From the NCBI RefSeq assembly GCF_019059575.1, contig NW_024882309.1:248001-312000 (forward strand): DNA of 64,000 nt. Reading direction: 5' to 3'. Each line of letters begins with the position of its first letter. The stretch's first letter is position 1. The notes beneath the pieces are model-generated. The model did not search any database. It was given only the letters and a program-made list of their open reading frames with translations, and was not told where the DNA came from. The translations under genes were made by a program, and so were the position numbers. The stretch comes from Amphibalanus amphitrite (Eukaryota; Arthropoda; Thecostraca; Balanomorpha; Balanidae). Shown here piece after piece: positions 33,271 through 45,402 of this stretch.

Positions 33271-36200
33271 ATTTGGCGATCAGACGAAGTCTTGGGGCAC
33301 TTTTGACGCGCACCGTCCTTTAAAGGACGATTAAGGGATGAAGGATAGGAGGCACAGGTCTGGAACCTTCGACTGAGGTTAGATATTGACCCGAGGAATC
33401 GATTGCGACAATTATTTTGGCGATCAGACGAAGCCTTGGGGCACTTTTGACTCGCCCCGTCCTTTAAGGGAGGATTAAGGGATGAAGGATAGGAGGCACA
33501 GGTCTGGAACCTTCGACTGAGGTTAGATATTGACCCGAGGAATCGATTGCGACCATTATTTTGGCGATCAGACGAAGCCTTGGGGCACTTTTGACGCGCC
33601 CCGTCCATTAAGGGACGTTTAAGGGATGAAGGATAGGAGGCACGGGTCTGGAACCTTCGACTGAGGTTAGACATTGACCCGAGGAATCGATTGCGACCAT
33701 TATTTTGGCGATCAGACGAAGCCTTGGGGCACTTTTGACGCGCCCCGTCCTTTAAGGGACGATTAAGGGATGAAGGATAGGAGGCACAGGTCTGGAACCT
33801 TCGACTGAGGTTAGATATTGACCCGAGGAATCGATTGCGACCATTATTTTGGCGATCAGACGAAGCCTTGGGGCACTTTTGGCGCGCCCCGTCCTTTAAG
33901 GGACGATTAAGGGATGAAGGATAGGAGGCACAGGTCTGGAACCTTCGACTGAGGTTAGATATTGACCCGAGGAATCGATTGCGACCATTATTTTGGCGAT
34001 CAGACGAAGCCTTGGGGCACTTTTGACGCGCCCCGTCCTTTAAGGGACGATTAAGGGATGAAGGATAGGAGGCACAGGTCTGGAACCTTCGACTGAGGTT
34101 AGATATTGACCCGAGGAATCGATTGCGACCATTATTTTGGCGATCAGACGAAGCCTTGGGGCACTTTTGGCGCGCCCCGTCCTTTAAGGGACGATTAAGG
34201 GATGAAGGATAGGAGGCACAGGTCTGGAACCTTCGACTGAAGTTAGATATTGACCCGAGGAATCGATTGCGACCATTATTTTGGCGATCAGACGAAGCCT
34301 TGGGGCACTTTTGACGCGCCCCGTCCTTTAAGGGACGATTAAGGGATGAAGGATAGGAGGCACAGGTCTGGAACCTTCGACTGAGGTTAGATATTGACCC
34401 GAGGAATCGATTGCGACCATTATTGTGCCGATCAGACGAAGCCTTGGGGCACTTTTGACGCGCCCCGTCCTTTAAGGGACGATTAAGGGATGAAGGTTAG
34501 GAGGCACTGGTCTGGAACCTTCGACTGAGGTTAGATATTGACCCTAGGAATAGATTGCTACCATTATTTTGGCGATCAGACGAAGCCTTGGGGCACTTTT
34601 GACGCGCCCCGTCCTTTAAGGGACAATTAAGGGATGAAGGATAGGAGGCACAGGTCTGGAACCTTCGACTGAGGTTAGATATTGACCCGAGGAATCGATT
34701 GCGACCATTATTTTGGCGATCAGACGAAGCCTTGGGGCACTTTTGACTCGCCCCGTCCTTTAAGGGAGGATTAAGGGATGAAGGATAGGAGGCACAGGTC
34801 TGGAACCTTCGACTGAGGTTAGATATTGACCCGAGGAATCGATTGCGACCATTATTTTGGCGATCAGACGAAGCCTTGGGGCACTTTTGACGCGCCCCGT
34901 CCATTAAGGGACGTTTAAGGGATGAAGGATAGGAGGCACGGGTCTGGAACCTTCGACTGAGGTTAGACATTGACCCGAGGAATCGATTGCGACCATTATT
35001 TTGGCGATCAGACGAAGCCTTGGGGCACTTTTGACGCGCCCCGTCCTTTAAGGGACGATTAAGGGATGAAGGATAGGAGGCACAGGTCTGGAACCTTCGA
35101 CTGAGGTTAGATATTGACCCGAGGAATCGATTGCGACCATTATTTTGGCGATCAGACGAAGCCTTGGGGCACTTTTGGCGCGCCCCGTCCTTTAAGGGAC
35201 GATTAAGGGATGAAGGATAGGAGGCACAGGTCTGGAACCTTCGACTGAGGTTAGATATTGACCCGAGGAATCGATTGCGACCATTATTTTGGCGATCAGA
35301 CGAAGCCTTGGGGCACTTTTGACGCGCCCCGTCCTTTAAGGGACGATTAAGGGATGAAGGATAGGAGGCACAGGTCTGGAACCTTCGACTGAGGTTAGAT
35401 ATTGACCCGAGGAATCGATTGCGACCATTATTTTGGCGATCAGACGAAGCCTTGGGGCACTTTTGGCGCGCCCCGTCCTTTAAGGGACGATTAAGGGATG
35501 AAGGATAGGAGGCACAGGTCTGGAACCTTCGACTGAGGTTAGATATTGACCCGAGGAATCGATTGCGACCATTATTTTGGCGATCAGACGAAGCCTTGGG
35601 GCACTTTTGACGCGCCCCGTCCTTTAAGGGACGATTAAGGGATGAAGGATAGGAGGCACAGGTCTGGAACCTTCGACTGAGGTTAGATATTGACCCGAGG
35701 AATCGATTGCGACCATTATTGTGCCGATCAGACGAAGCCTTGGGGCACTTTTGACGCGCCCCGTCCTTTAAGGGACGATTAAGGGATGAAGGTTAGGAGG
35801 CACTGGTCTGGAACCTTCGACTGAGGTTAGATATTGACCCTAGGAATAGATTGCTACCATTATTTTGGCGATCAGACGAAGCCTTGGGGCACTTTTGACG
35901 CGCCCCGTCCTTTAAGGGACAATTAAGGGATGAAGGATAGGAGGCACAGGTCTGGAACCTTCGACTGAGGTTAGATATTGACCCGAGGAATCGATTGCGA
36001 CCATTATTTTGGCGATCAGACGAAGCCTTGGGGCACTTTTGACTCGCCCCGTCCTTTAAGGGAGGATTAAGGGATGAAGGATAGGAGGCACAGGTCTGGA
36101 ACCTTCGACTGAGGTTAGATATTGACCCGAGGAATCGATTGCGACCATTATTTTGGCGATCAGACGAAGCCTTGGGGCACTTTTGACGCGCCCCGTCCAT

Positions 36201-39200
36201 TAAGGGACGTTTAAGGGATGAAGGATAGGAGGCACGGGTCTGGAACCTTCGACTGAGGTTAGACATTGACCCGAGGAATCGATTGCGACCATTATTTTGG
36301 CGATCAGACGAAGCCTTGGGGCACTTTTGACGCGCCCCGTCCTTTAAGGGACGATTAAGGGATGAAGGATAGGAGGCACAGGTCTGGAACCTTCGACTGA
36401 GGTTAGATATTGACCCGAGGAATCGATTGCGACCATTATTTTGGCGATCAGACGAAGCCTTGGGGCACTTTTGGCGCGCCCCGTCCTTTAAGGGACGATT
36501 AAGGGATGAAGGATAGGAGGCACAGGTCTGGAACCTTCGACTGAGGTTAGATATTGACCCGAGGAATCGATTGCGACCATTATTTTGGCGATCAGACGAA
36601 GCCTTGGGGCACTTTTGACGCGCCCCGTCCTTTAAGGGACGATTAAGGGATGAAGGATAGGAGGCACAGGTCTGGAACCTTCGACTGAGGTTAGATATTG
36701 ACCCGAGGAATCGATTGCGACCATTATTTTGGCGATCAGACGAAGCCTTGGGGCACTTTTGGCGCGCCCCGTCCTTTAAGGGACGATTAAGGGATGAAGG
36801 ATAGGAGGCACAGGTCTGGAACCTTCGACTGAGGTTAGATATTGACCCGAGGAATCGATTGCGACCATTATTTTGGCGATCAGACGAAGCCTTGGGGCAC
36901 TTTTGACGCGCCCCGTCCTTTAAGGGACGATTAAGGGATGAAGGATAGGAGGCACAGGTCTGGAACCTTCGACTGAGGTTAGATATTGACCCGAGGAATC
37001 GATTGCGACCATTATTGTGCGATCAGACGAAGCCTTGGGGCACTTTTGACGCGCCCCGTCCTTTAAGGGACGATTAAGGGATGAAGGTTAGGAGGCACTG
37101 GTCTGGAACCTTCGACTGAGGTTAGATATTGACCCTAGGAATAGATTGCTACCATTATTTTGGCGATCAGACGAAGCCTTGGGGCACTTTTGACGCGCCC
37201 CGTCCTTTAAGGGACAATTAAGGGATGAAGGATAGGAGGCACAGGTCTGGAACCTTCGACTGAGGTTAGATATTGACCCGAGGAATCGATTGCGACCATT
37301 ATTTTGGCAATCAGACGAAGCCTTGGGGCACTTTTGACGCGCCCCGTCCTTTAAGGGACGATTAAGGGATGAAGGATAGGAGGCACAGGTCTGGAACCTT
37401 CGACTGAGGTTAGATATTGACCCGAGGAATCGATTGCGACCATTATTTTGGCGATCAGACGAAGCCTTGGGGCACTTTTGACGCGCCCCGTCCTTTAAGG
37501 GACGATTAAGGGATGAAGGATAGGAGGCACAGGTCTGGAATCTTCGACTGAGGTTAGATATTGACCCGAGAAATCGATTGCGACCATTATTTTGGCGATC
37601 AGACGAAGCCTTGGGGCACTTTTGACGCGCCCCGTCCTTTAAGGGACGATTAAGGGATGAAGGATAGGAGGCACAGGTCTGGAACCTTCGACTGAGGTTA
37701 GATATTGACCCTAGGAATCGATTGCTACCATTATTTTGGCGATCAGACGAAGCCTTGGGGCACTTTTAACGCGCCCCGTCCTTTAAGGGACGATTAAGGG
37801 ATGAAGGATAGGAGGCAGAGGTCTGGAACCTTCGACTGAGGTTAGATATTGACCCGAGGAATCGATTGCGACCATTATTTTGGCGATCAGACGAAGCCTT
37901 GGGGCACTTTTGACGCGCCCCGTCCTTTAAGGGACGATTAAGGGATGAAGGATAGGAGGCACAGGTCTGGAACCTTCGACTGAGGTTAGATATTGACCCG
38001 AGGAATCGATTGCGACCATTATTTTGGCGATCAGACGAAGCCTTGGGGCACTTTTGACGCGCCCCGTCCTTTAAGGGACGATTAAGGGATGAAGGATAGG
38101 AGGCACAGGTCTGGAAGCTTCGACCGAGGTTAGATATTGACCCGAGGAATCGATTGCGACCATTATTTTGGCGATCAGACGAAGCCTTGGGGCACTTTTG
38201 ACGCGCCCCGTCCTTTAAGGGACGATTAAGGGATGAAGGATAGGAGGCACAGGTCTGGAACCTTCGACTGAGGTTAGATATTGACCCGAGGAATCGATTG
38301 CGACCATTATTTTGGCGATCAGACGAAGCCTTGGGGCACTTTTGACGCGCCCTGTCCTTTAAGGGACGATTAAGGGATGAAGGATAGGAGGCACAGGTCT
38401 GGAACCTTCGACTGAGGTTAGATATTGACCCGAGGAATCGATTGCGACCATTATTTTGGCGATCAGACGAAGCCTTGGGGCACTTTTGACGCGCCCCGTC
38501 CTTTAAGGGACGATTAAGGGATTAAGGATAGGAGGCACAGGTCTGGAACCTTCGACTGAGGTTAGATATTGACCCGAGGAATCGATTGCTACCATTATTT
38601 TGGCGATCAGACGAAGCCTTGGGGCACTTTTGACGCGCCCCGTCCTTTAAGGGACGATTAAGGGATGAAGGATAGGAGGCACAGGTCTGGAATCTTCGAC
38701 TGAGGTTAGATATTGACCCGCGGAATCGATTGCGACCATTATTTTGGCAATCAGACGAAGCCTTGGGGCACTTTTGACGCGCCCCGTCCTTTAAGGGACG
38801 ATTAAAGGATGAAGGATAGGAGGCACAGGTCTGGAACCTTCGACTGAGCCTAGATATTGACCCGAGGAATCGATTGCGACCATTATTTTGGCGATCAGAC
38901 GAAGCCTTGGGGCACTTTTGACGCGCCCCGTCCTTTAAGGGACGATTAAGGGATGAAGGATAGGAGGCACAGGTCTGGAACCTTCGACTGAGGTTAGATA
39001 TTGACCCGAGGAATCGATCGCGACCATTATTTTGGCGATCAGACGAAACCTTGGGGCCTTTTTGACGCGCCCCGTCCTTTAAGGGACGATTAAGGGATGA
39101 AGGTTAGGAGGCACAGGTCTGGAACCTTCGACTGAGGTTAGATGTTGACCCGAGGAATCGATTGCGACCATTATTTTGGCGATCAGACGAAGCCTTGGGG

Positions 39201-42200
39201 CACTTTTGACGCGCCCCGTCCTTTAAGGGACGATTAAGGGATGAAGGATAGGAGGCACAGGTCTGGAACCTTCGACTGAGGTTAGATATTGACCCGAGGA
39301 ATCGATTGCGACCATTATTTTGGCGATCAGACGAAGCCTTGGGGCACTTTTGGCGCGCCCCGTCCTTTAAGGGACGATTAAGGGATGAAGGATAGGAGGC
39401 ACAGGTCTGGAACCTTCGACTGAGGTTAGATATTGACCCGAGGAATCGATTGCGACCATTATTTTGGCGATCAGACGAAGCCTTGGGGCACTTTTGACGC
39501 GCCCCGTCCTTTAAGGGACGATTAAGGGATGAAAGATAGGAGGCACAGGTCTGGAACCTTCGACTGAGGTTAGATATTGACCCGAGGAATCGATTGCGAC
39601 CATTATTGTGCCGATCAGACGAAGCCTTGGGGCACTTTTGACGCGCCCCGTCCTTTAAGGGACGATTAAGGGATGAAGGTTAGGAGGCACAGGTCTGGAA
39701 CCTTCGACTGAGGTTAGATATTGACCCTAGGAATAGATTGCTACCATTATTTTGGCGATCAGACGAAGCCTTGGGGCACTTTTGACGCGCCCCGTCCTTT
39801 AAGGGACAATTAAGGGATGAAGGATAGGAGGCACAGGTCTGGAACCTTCGACTGAGGTTAGATATTGACCCGAGGAATCGATTGCGACCATTATTTTGGC
39901 AATCAGACGAAGCCTTGGGGCACTTTTGACGCGCCCCGTCCTTTAAGGGACGATTAAGGGATGAAGGATAGGAGGCACAGGTCTGGAACCTTCGACTGAG
40001 GTTAGATATTGACCCGAGGAATCGATTGCGACCATTATTTTGGCGATCAGACGAAGCCTTGGGGCACTTTTGACGCGCCCCGTCCTTTAAGGGACGATTA
40101 AGGGATGAAGGATAGGAGGCACAGGTCTGGAATCTTCGACTGAGGTTAGATATTGACCCGAGGAATCGATTGCGACCATTATTTTGGCGATCAGACGAAG
40201 CCTTGGGGCACTTTTGACGCGCCCCGTCCTTTAAGGGACGATTAAGGGATGAAGGATAGGAGGCACAGGTCTGGAACCTTCGACTGAGGTTAGATATTGA
40301 CCCTAGGAATCGATTGCTACCATTATTTTGGCGATCAGACGAAGCCTTGGGGCACTTTTAACGCGCCCCGTCCTTTAAGGGACGATTAAGGGATGAAGGA
40401 TAGGAGGCACAGGTCTGGAACCTTTGACTGAGGTTAGATATTGACCCGAGGAATCGATTGCGACCATTATTTTGGCGATCAGACGAAGCCTTGGGGCACT
40501 TTTGACGCGCCCCGTCCTTTAAGGGACTATTAAGGGATGAAGGATAGGAGGCACAGGTCTGGAACCTTCGACTGAGGTTAGATATTGACCCGAGGAATCG
40601 ATTGCGACCATTATTTTGGCGATCAGACGAAGCCTTGGGGCACTTTTGACGCGCCCCGTCCTTTAAGGGACGATTAAGGGATGAAGGATAGGAGGCACAG
40701 GTCTGGAATCTTCGACCGGGGTTAGATATTGACCCGAGGAATCGATTGCGACCATTATTTTGGCGATCAGACGAAGCCTTGGGGCACTTTTGACGCGCCC
40801 CGTCCTTTAAGGGACGATTAAGGGATGAAGGATAGGAGGCACAGGTCTGGAACCTTCGACTGAGGTTAGATATTGACCCGAGGAATCGATTGCGACCATT
40901 ATTTTGGCGATCAGACGAAGCCTTGGGGCACTTTTGACGCGCCCCGTCCTTTAAGGGACGATTAAGGGATGAAGGATAGGAGGCACAGGTCTGGAACCTT
41001 CGACTGAGGTTAGATATTGACCCGAGGAATCGATTGCGACCATTATTTTGGCGATCAGACGAAGCCTTGGGGCACTTTTGACGCGCCCCGTCCTTTAAGG
41101 GACGATTAAGGGATTAAGGATAGGAGGCACAGGTCTGGAACCTTCGACTGAGGTTAGATATTGACCCGAGGAATCGATTGCTACCATTATTTTGGCGATC
41201 AGACGAAGCCTTGGGGCACTTTTGACGCGCCCCGTCCTTTAAGGGACGATTAAGGGATGAAGGATAGGAGGCACAGGTCTGGAATCTTCGACTGAGGTTA
41301 GATATTGACCCGCGGAATCGATTGCGACCATTATTTTGGCAATCAGACGAAGCCTTGGGGCACTTTTGACGCGCCCCGTCCTTTAAGGGACGATTAAGGG
41401 ATGAAGGATAGGAGGCACAGGTCTGGAACCTTCGACTGAGGTTAGATATTGACCCGAGGAATCGATTGCGACCATTATTTTGGCGATCAGACGAAGCCTT
41501 GGGGCACTTTTGACGCGCCCCGTCCTTTAAGGGACGATTAAGGGATGAAGGATAGGAGGCACAGGTCTGGAACCTTCGACTGAGGTTAGATATTGACCCG
41601 AGGAATCGATCGCGACCATTATTTTGGCGATCAGACGAAGCCTTGGGGCACTTTTGACGCGCCCCGTCCTTTAAGGGACGATTAAGGGATGAAGGTTAGG
41701 AGGCACAGGTCTGGAACCTTCGACTGAGGTTAGATGTTGACCCGAGGAATCGATTGCGACCATTATTTTGGCGATCAGACGAAGCCTTGGGGCATTTTTG
41801 ACGCGCCCCGTCCTTTAAGGGACGATTAAGGGATGAAGGATAGGAGGCACAGGTCTGGAATCTTCGACTGAGGTTAGATATTGACCCGCGGAATCGATTG
41901 CGACCATTATTTTGGCAATCAGACGAAGCCTTGGGGCACTTTTGACGCGCCCCGTCCTTTAACCCGCGCGGCGCTGGGGTCTCCAGCCGAACGCGCGGGG
42001 CTGGGGGGGGGTAAATTTTACCCCCCCTGTTATCTCCCGAACTAATGGTCCGATTTGGAAAATTCAAACGCCAATCGAAAGCTCTTATCACGAACTACTA
42101 AAAACATGTACTTAATTTAAAGTTTGAGGTCAAGGTCAAGGTCAGGTCAAGGGTACAAATTGCTAGTTTCTACAGTATCGGCCTTGCACCGTAGTTGCCG

Positions 42201-43590
42201 AAGAATGGAGTCATGGACTGAGACTGATCGCCCAAAACGTGTTCTTAGGCTACCAAGACAATATTCGTTGCATACAATATCATTCAGAGGTCAAGGTCAA
42301 GGTCAGGTCAGGTCAGGTCAGGTCACCAAAAAACAAAATATAGAAAAGGGCATGTGCGACACATGTTTTATGGGTCATTTTACTCATAGAATTCAATAGG
42401 CACACTCAATAAGTGATATGGACCACCTCTGGATGAATTTCAGGTCGAGGTCAGGTCAAGGTCAGGTCAAGTGAGGTCAAATTTTGAAGTTGGTTGTTAA
42501 GGCCTAAAAAGGTGTCTATCTGATGCAGTTTTTCACGGCAAATCGAATGGTGCTATTTTTGTTTCCGTACGAGGTCTAGAACTTCAAAAAAAGTCATTTT
42601 TCAAAAAATTTGTGTGTCGTGACGTCATAAAATTTTGAATAACTCCCACATTTTTGAACCGATTCTTCTAAAATTTGGTATGTATGTGCACATAGACAAC
42701 TTCTCTGACATATATTCCGGTTTTTTCGATAGACTCAAAATTTTGGATTTTATAATGATTTTCCCAAAAAAGTCAGTTTTTTGAAAAACTTTAGGCCAAA
42801 ATCCAAAATTTTCAAAAAACCGAGATAGCCATTTAATAGACAAAGTAAAATTACGTATAAACTTTTTTGTTACGTCTTGATTCCTTTAAAAATGAAGATG
42901 TTAGCGGCGTTTGAACTTTTGCCGTTTTTGAGGCGAAAATGGCGAACATGACGTCACTAAAACGTCAATTTCTCAAAAATTTTCCGACGGATTTCGCTGA
43001 AATTTTCAGGGAACGTGTCAAATTGATGTAAGAAAAGGTACTGAAAGTTTGGCGGCGCTGCGCGCCGCCGTTTCTGAGATATCGCAAAAATTCGCGAGGG
43101 GGGGTAAAATTTACCCCCCCCAGCCCCGCGCGGGTTAAGGGACGATTAAAGGATGAAGGATAGGAGGCACAGGTCTGGAACCTTCGACTGAGCCTAGATA
43201 TTGACCCGAGGAATCGATTGCGACCATTATTTTGGCGATCAGACGAAGCCTTGGGGCACTTTTGACGCGCCCCGTCCTTTAAGGGACGATTAAGGGATGA
43301 AGGATAGGAGGCACAGGTCTGGAACCTTCGACTGAGGTTAGATATTGACCCGAGGAATCGATCGCGACCATTATTTTGGCGATCAGACGAAGCCTTGGGG
43401 CACTTTTGACGCGCCCCGTCCTTTAAGGGACGATTAAGGGATGAAGGTTAGGAGGCACAGGTCTGGAACCTTCGACTGAGGTTAGATGTTGACCCGAGGA
43501 ATCGATTGCGACCATTATTTTGGCGATCAGACGAAGCCTTGGGGCATTTTTGACGCGCCCCGTCCTTTAAGGGACGATTAAGGGATGAAG
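33271..43590 (-). repeat. 144-bp satellite, right arm, with higher-order repeats
   Basis: These are the same monomers as on the left, inverted. Variant units recur at fixed distances: a block with CCCTAGGAATAGATTGCTACC is at about 34541, 35837 and 37132 (1296 bp = 9 units) and again at about 39724 (2592 bp = 18 units). Other markers, such as GGGATTAAGGATAGG (38518, 41110) and GACCCGCGGAATC (38715, 41307, 41884), support an 18-unit period. A TTAA element splits the array at 41959-43138. Confidence 0.9.
41959..43138. mobile_element. TTAA element I inside the satellite
   Basis: It starts TTAACCCGCGCGGCGCTGG and ends CAGCCCCGCGCGGGTTAA. Hairpin modules with a TAAATTTTA or TAAAATTTA core between G- and C-runs lie near both ends (about 42003-42028 and 43098-43121). 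The interior has AGGTCAGGTCAGGTCAGGTC (about 42304) and TGACGTCA. The satellite sequence CCTTTAAGGGACG is the empty site. Confidence 0.85.
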
Positions 43591-43731
43591 GAAGGGAGTT
43601 AGGGCAAAATAAATGTCATATTCGTGTTCCCCGTCCCCAAATTGACCTGATGGCGGTTTTTGAAGCGATTCTGAATCCGTTGCTGTATTCGTTGCTGTTG
43701 CTGACGCTAACTTCACGGACATTATAGGTAA

Positions 43732-44085
43732 CATACCTAGTTGTGTGGCGGCGGGAGAGAGTAGGTACACACACCGACCTCTGGAGACCCCCCACAGGTT
43801 CCGAACTTTCAAAATTGGCATCTGAGGGCCGCGCGCGACTCCTGCGGGGCTTCGCAACGGCTCTATTGGGGCTCACTCAACCTGCCTAGTCTTACTGCTA
43901 AAAAGACTGGCCCTGAGCCCTAAGGACTTCATCAGTCTCTGCCAGCCCCAGGACCCACACCGGCTCATGGGGTCCCGACGTCGAAATATGAGGGAATCTG
44001 CGCCGGACCATCAGGACGTAAAGTAATCTCGATCAGGACCAACGTAAGGCTGTGCCGGAGACTGCGTGAGCCCTGTGATCTTCAG
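43732..44085. other. No gene seen between foldback element and minisatellite
   Basis: GC-rich unique-looking DNA. No protein family, RNA gene or element boundary is recognised. Confidence 0.3.
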
Positions 44086-44089
44086 AAAC

Positions 44090-44640
44090 CCACCCATGTA
44101 TGTTTTCACATAGAGGCCAGTTTAGGGTCCTCAGAGACCAGTACAGGGCCTGCAAACTACAAAGGCCAGTAGTTTGAGACAATCAGTGACCGAGTTGGGC
44201 TCTCAGAGGCTAATGTGGGTCATTACAGGCCAACATGGGCCCTCAGAGGTCAGCGTGGGGCCCTAAAAGACCGGCATGAGCCGTCGTTGGACCCCAGAGG
44301 CCAGCAGAGGGCCCTCAAAGGCCAAGATGGGCCCTCCTCAGAGGCCAATGCAGGCCCTTAAAGGCCGGCGTCGGGTCTTCAGCAGCCAGTGCGGGGCCCT
44401 CATTGGCACCTAAAGGTTCGTCTTGGGACACCACAGACAGAAATAAGGCCACCAGAGACCGGTGTGAGATCCTCAGACGCCGGTTGGGACCCCTGAGGCC
44501 GGTTAGGGGCCCTCATAGGCCAGATGTGGGGTCTCAGAGGTTGATGTAGGCTCTTAGCGGCCAACGTGGGCGCTTGACCGCCACTGAAGTTCCCTCAGAG
44601 GTCAGTGTAGGACGCTCAAAGACCGGTGTGGGAGCTATAT
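44090..44640 (+). repeat. Degenerate minisatellite, about 30-bp unit
   Basis: Many diverged copies of a unit like GGGCCCTCAGAGGCCAGTGT follow one another with irregular spacing. No open frame of interest crosses it. Confidence 0.7.
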
Positions 44641-44689
44641 TAATAGCTGGGCGTGGGTTTTTTGAGCCTCGTGATGATCGAATAATTGC

Positions 44690-45356
44690 CAGGGCCCCAT
44701 ACACCTATATGGGGGCCCATTGGTTGTTTGAGGGGGGGGGGCAAATTATATGATGGCCCCCTTTATTGACCTTTGGGGGGCATGGCCCTGATGCCCCCCC
44801 CCCCCCCGCGACCGCCACTGTGTACACATTACACACATGCCTCTGAGATTACATACTAGCTCATGCAAACTCTATGCAGGCCCCGGAGTTCCCACGCTAA
44901 TCCTTAAGAAACCAAGCCGGCATACGGCGTCACCACCGGGCTTCTGAGGTACACAGCACCAACCCATGAGGTCTTACTTTAGTGTCTTAGAGCCAATCTC
45001 CTTTAGCAGGGCCCACCCACCACTGCCGAAGAGGGTCTCATGCCAGCCATTGTTGGGCCTACGAGAGCCTCAAGTAAACCCACGCTGATATTCCATATAA
45101 GATCCGGCCATACTCGTGAACCAGTGCCAGCGACGCTGACCGCCAAATTGACAGAATGCGAAACTGAGCCCACCCATGAGTGAAATTTACGTCCTTTGAT
45201 GGCGCAAGAAAGAAAATGAAACATACGAAAAGCTTTTCTAGGACTTTTGTTCGATCTGAAAGGTGGGGCCAAAAGATAGTATGGCCCCACCTTTCAGCAC
45301 CAAAGGGGGGGCCATGGCCCCCGTGCCCCCCCCCCCCCCCTGGGACCGCCAGTGTT
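44690..45356. repeat. G-run and C-run remnants with GACCGCCA(C/G)TG ends
   Basis: Two stretches (44734-44815 and 45280-45356) combine G-runs, GGCCATGGCC-type palindromes and C-runs, and end GCGACCGCCACTG and GGGACCGCCAGTG. These look like hAT-type termini, but the matching left ends and target duplications are not found. The intervening 44816-45279 has no recognisable gene. Confidence 0.4.
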
Positions 45357-45402
45357 CCTGACTCATATGTCACTAGAAGCGCACGCTAAACTGCCTTATG
45401 CC

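Larger units (their letters stand above)
28261..43722. mobile_element. Giant foldback transposon with 144-bp satellite arms
   Basis: The outer ends (28261-28395 and about 43590-43722) are inverted copies starting ATGTCCGTGAAGTTAGCG. A perfect 9-bp direct repeat TATAGGTAA flanks the whole unit (28252-28260 and 43723-43731). Between the ends, 144-bp satellite units run plus-sense to about 33252 and minus-sense from about 33271. Left arm: about 25 units; right arm: about 63. Two TTAA elements (30706-31893 and 41959-43138) interrupt it. No transposase is visible, so it must have been moved in trans. Nine-base duplications are known for Drosophila FB-type foldback and Mutator-like elements. Confidence 0.88.

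Noticed and set aside
28395..43590. CRISPR-like array
   Set aside because: The repeats are contiguous 144-bp satellite units without variable spacers, in a eukaryotic context.
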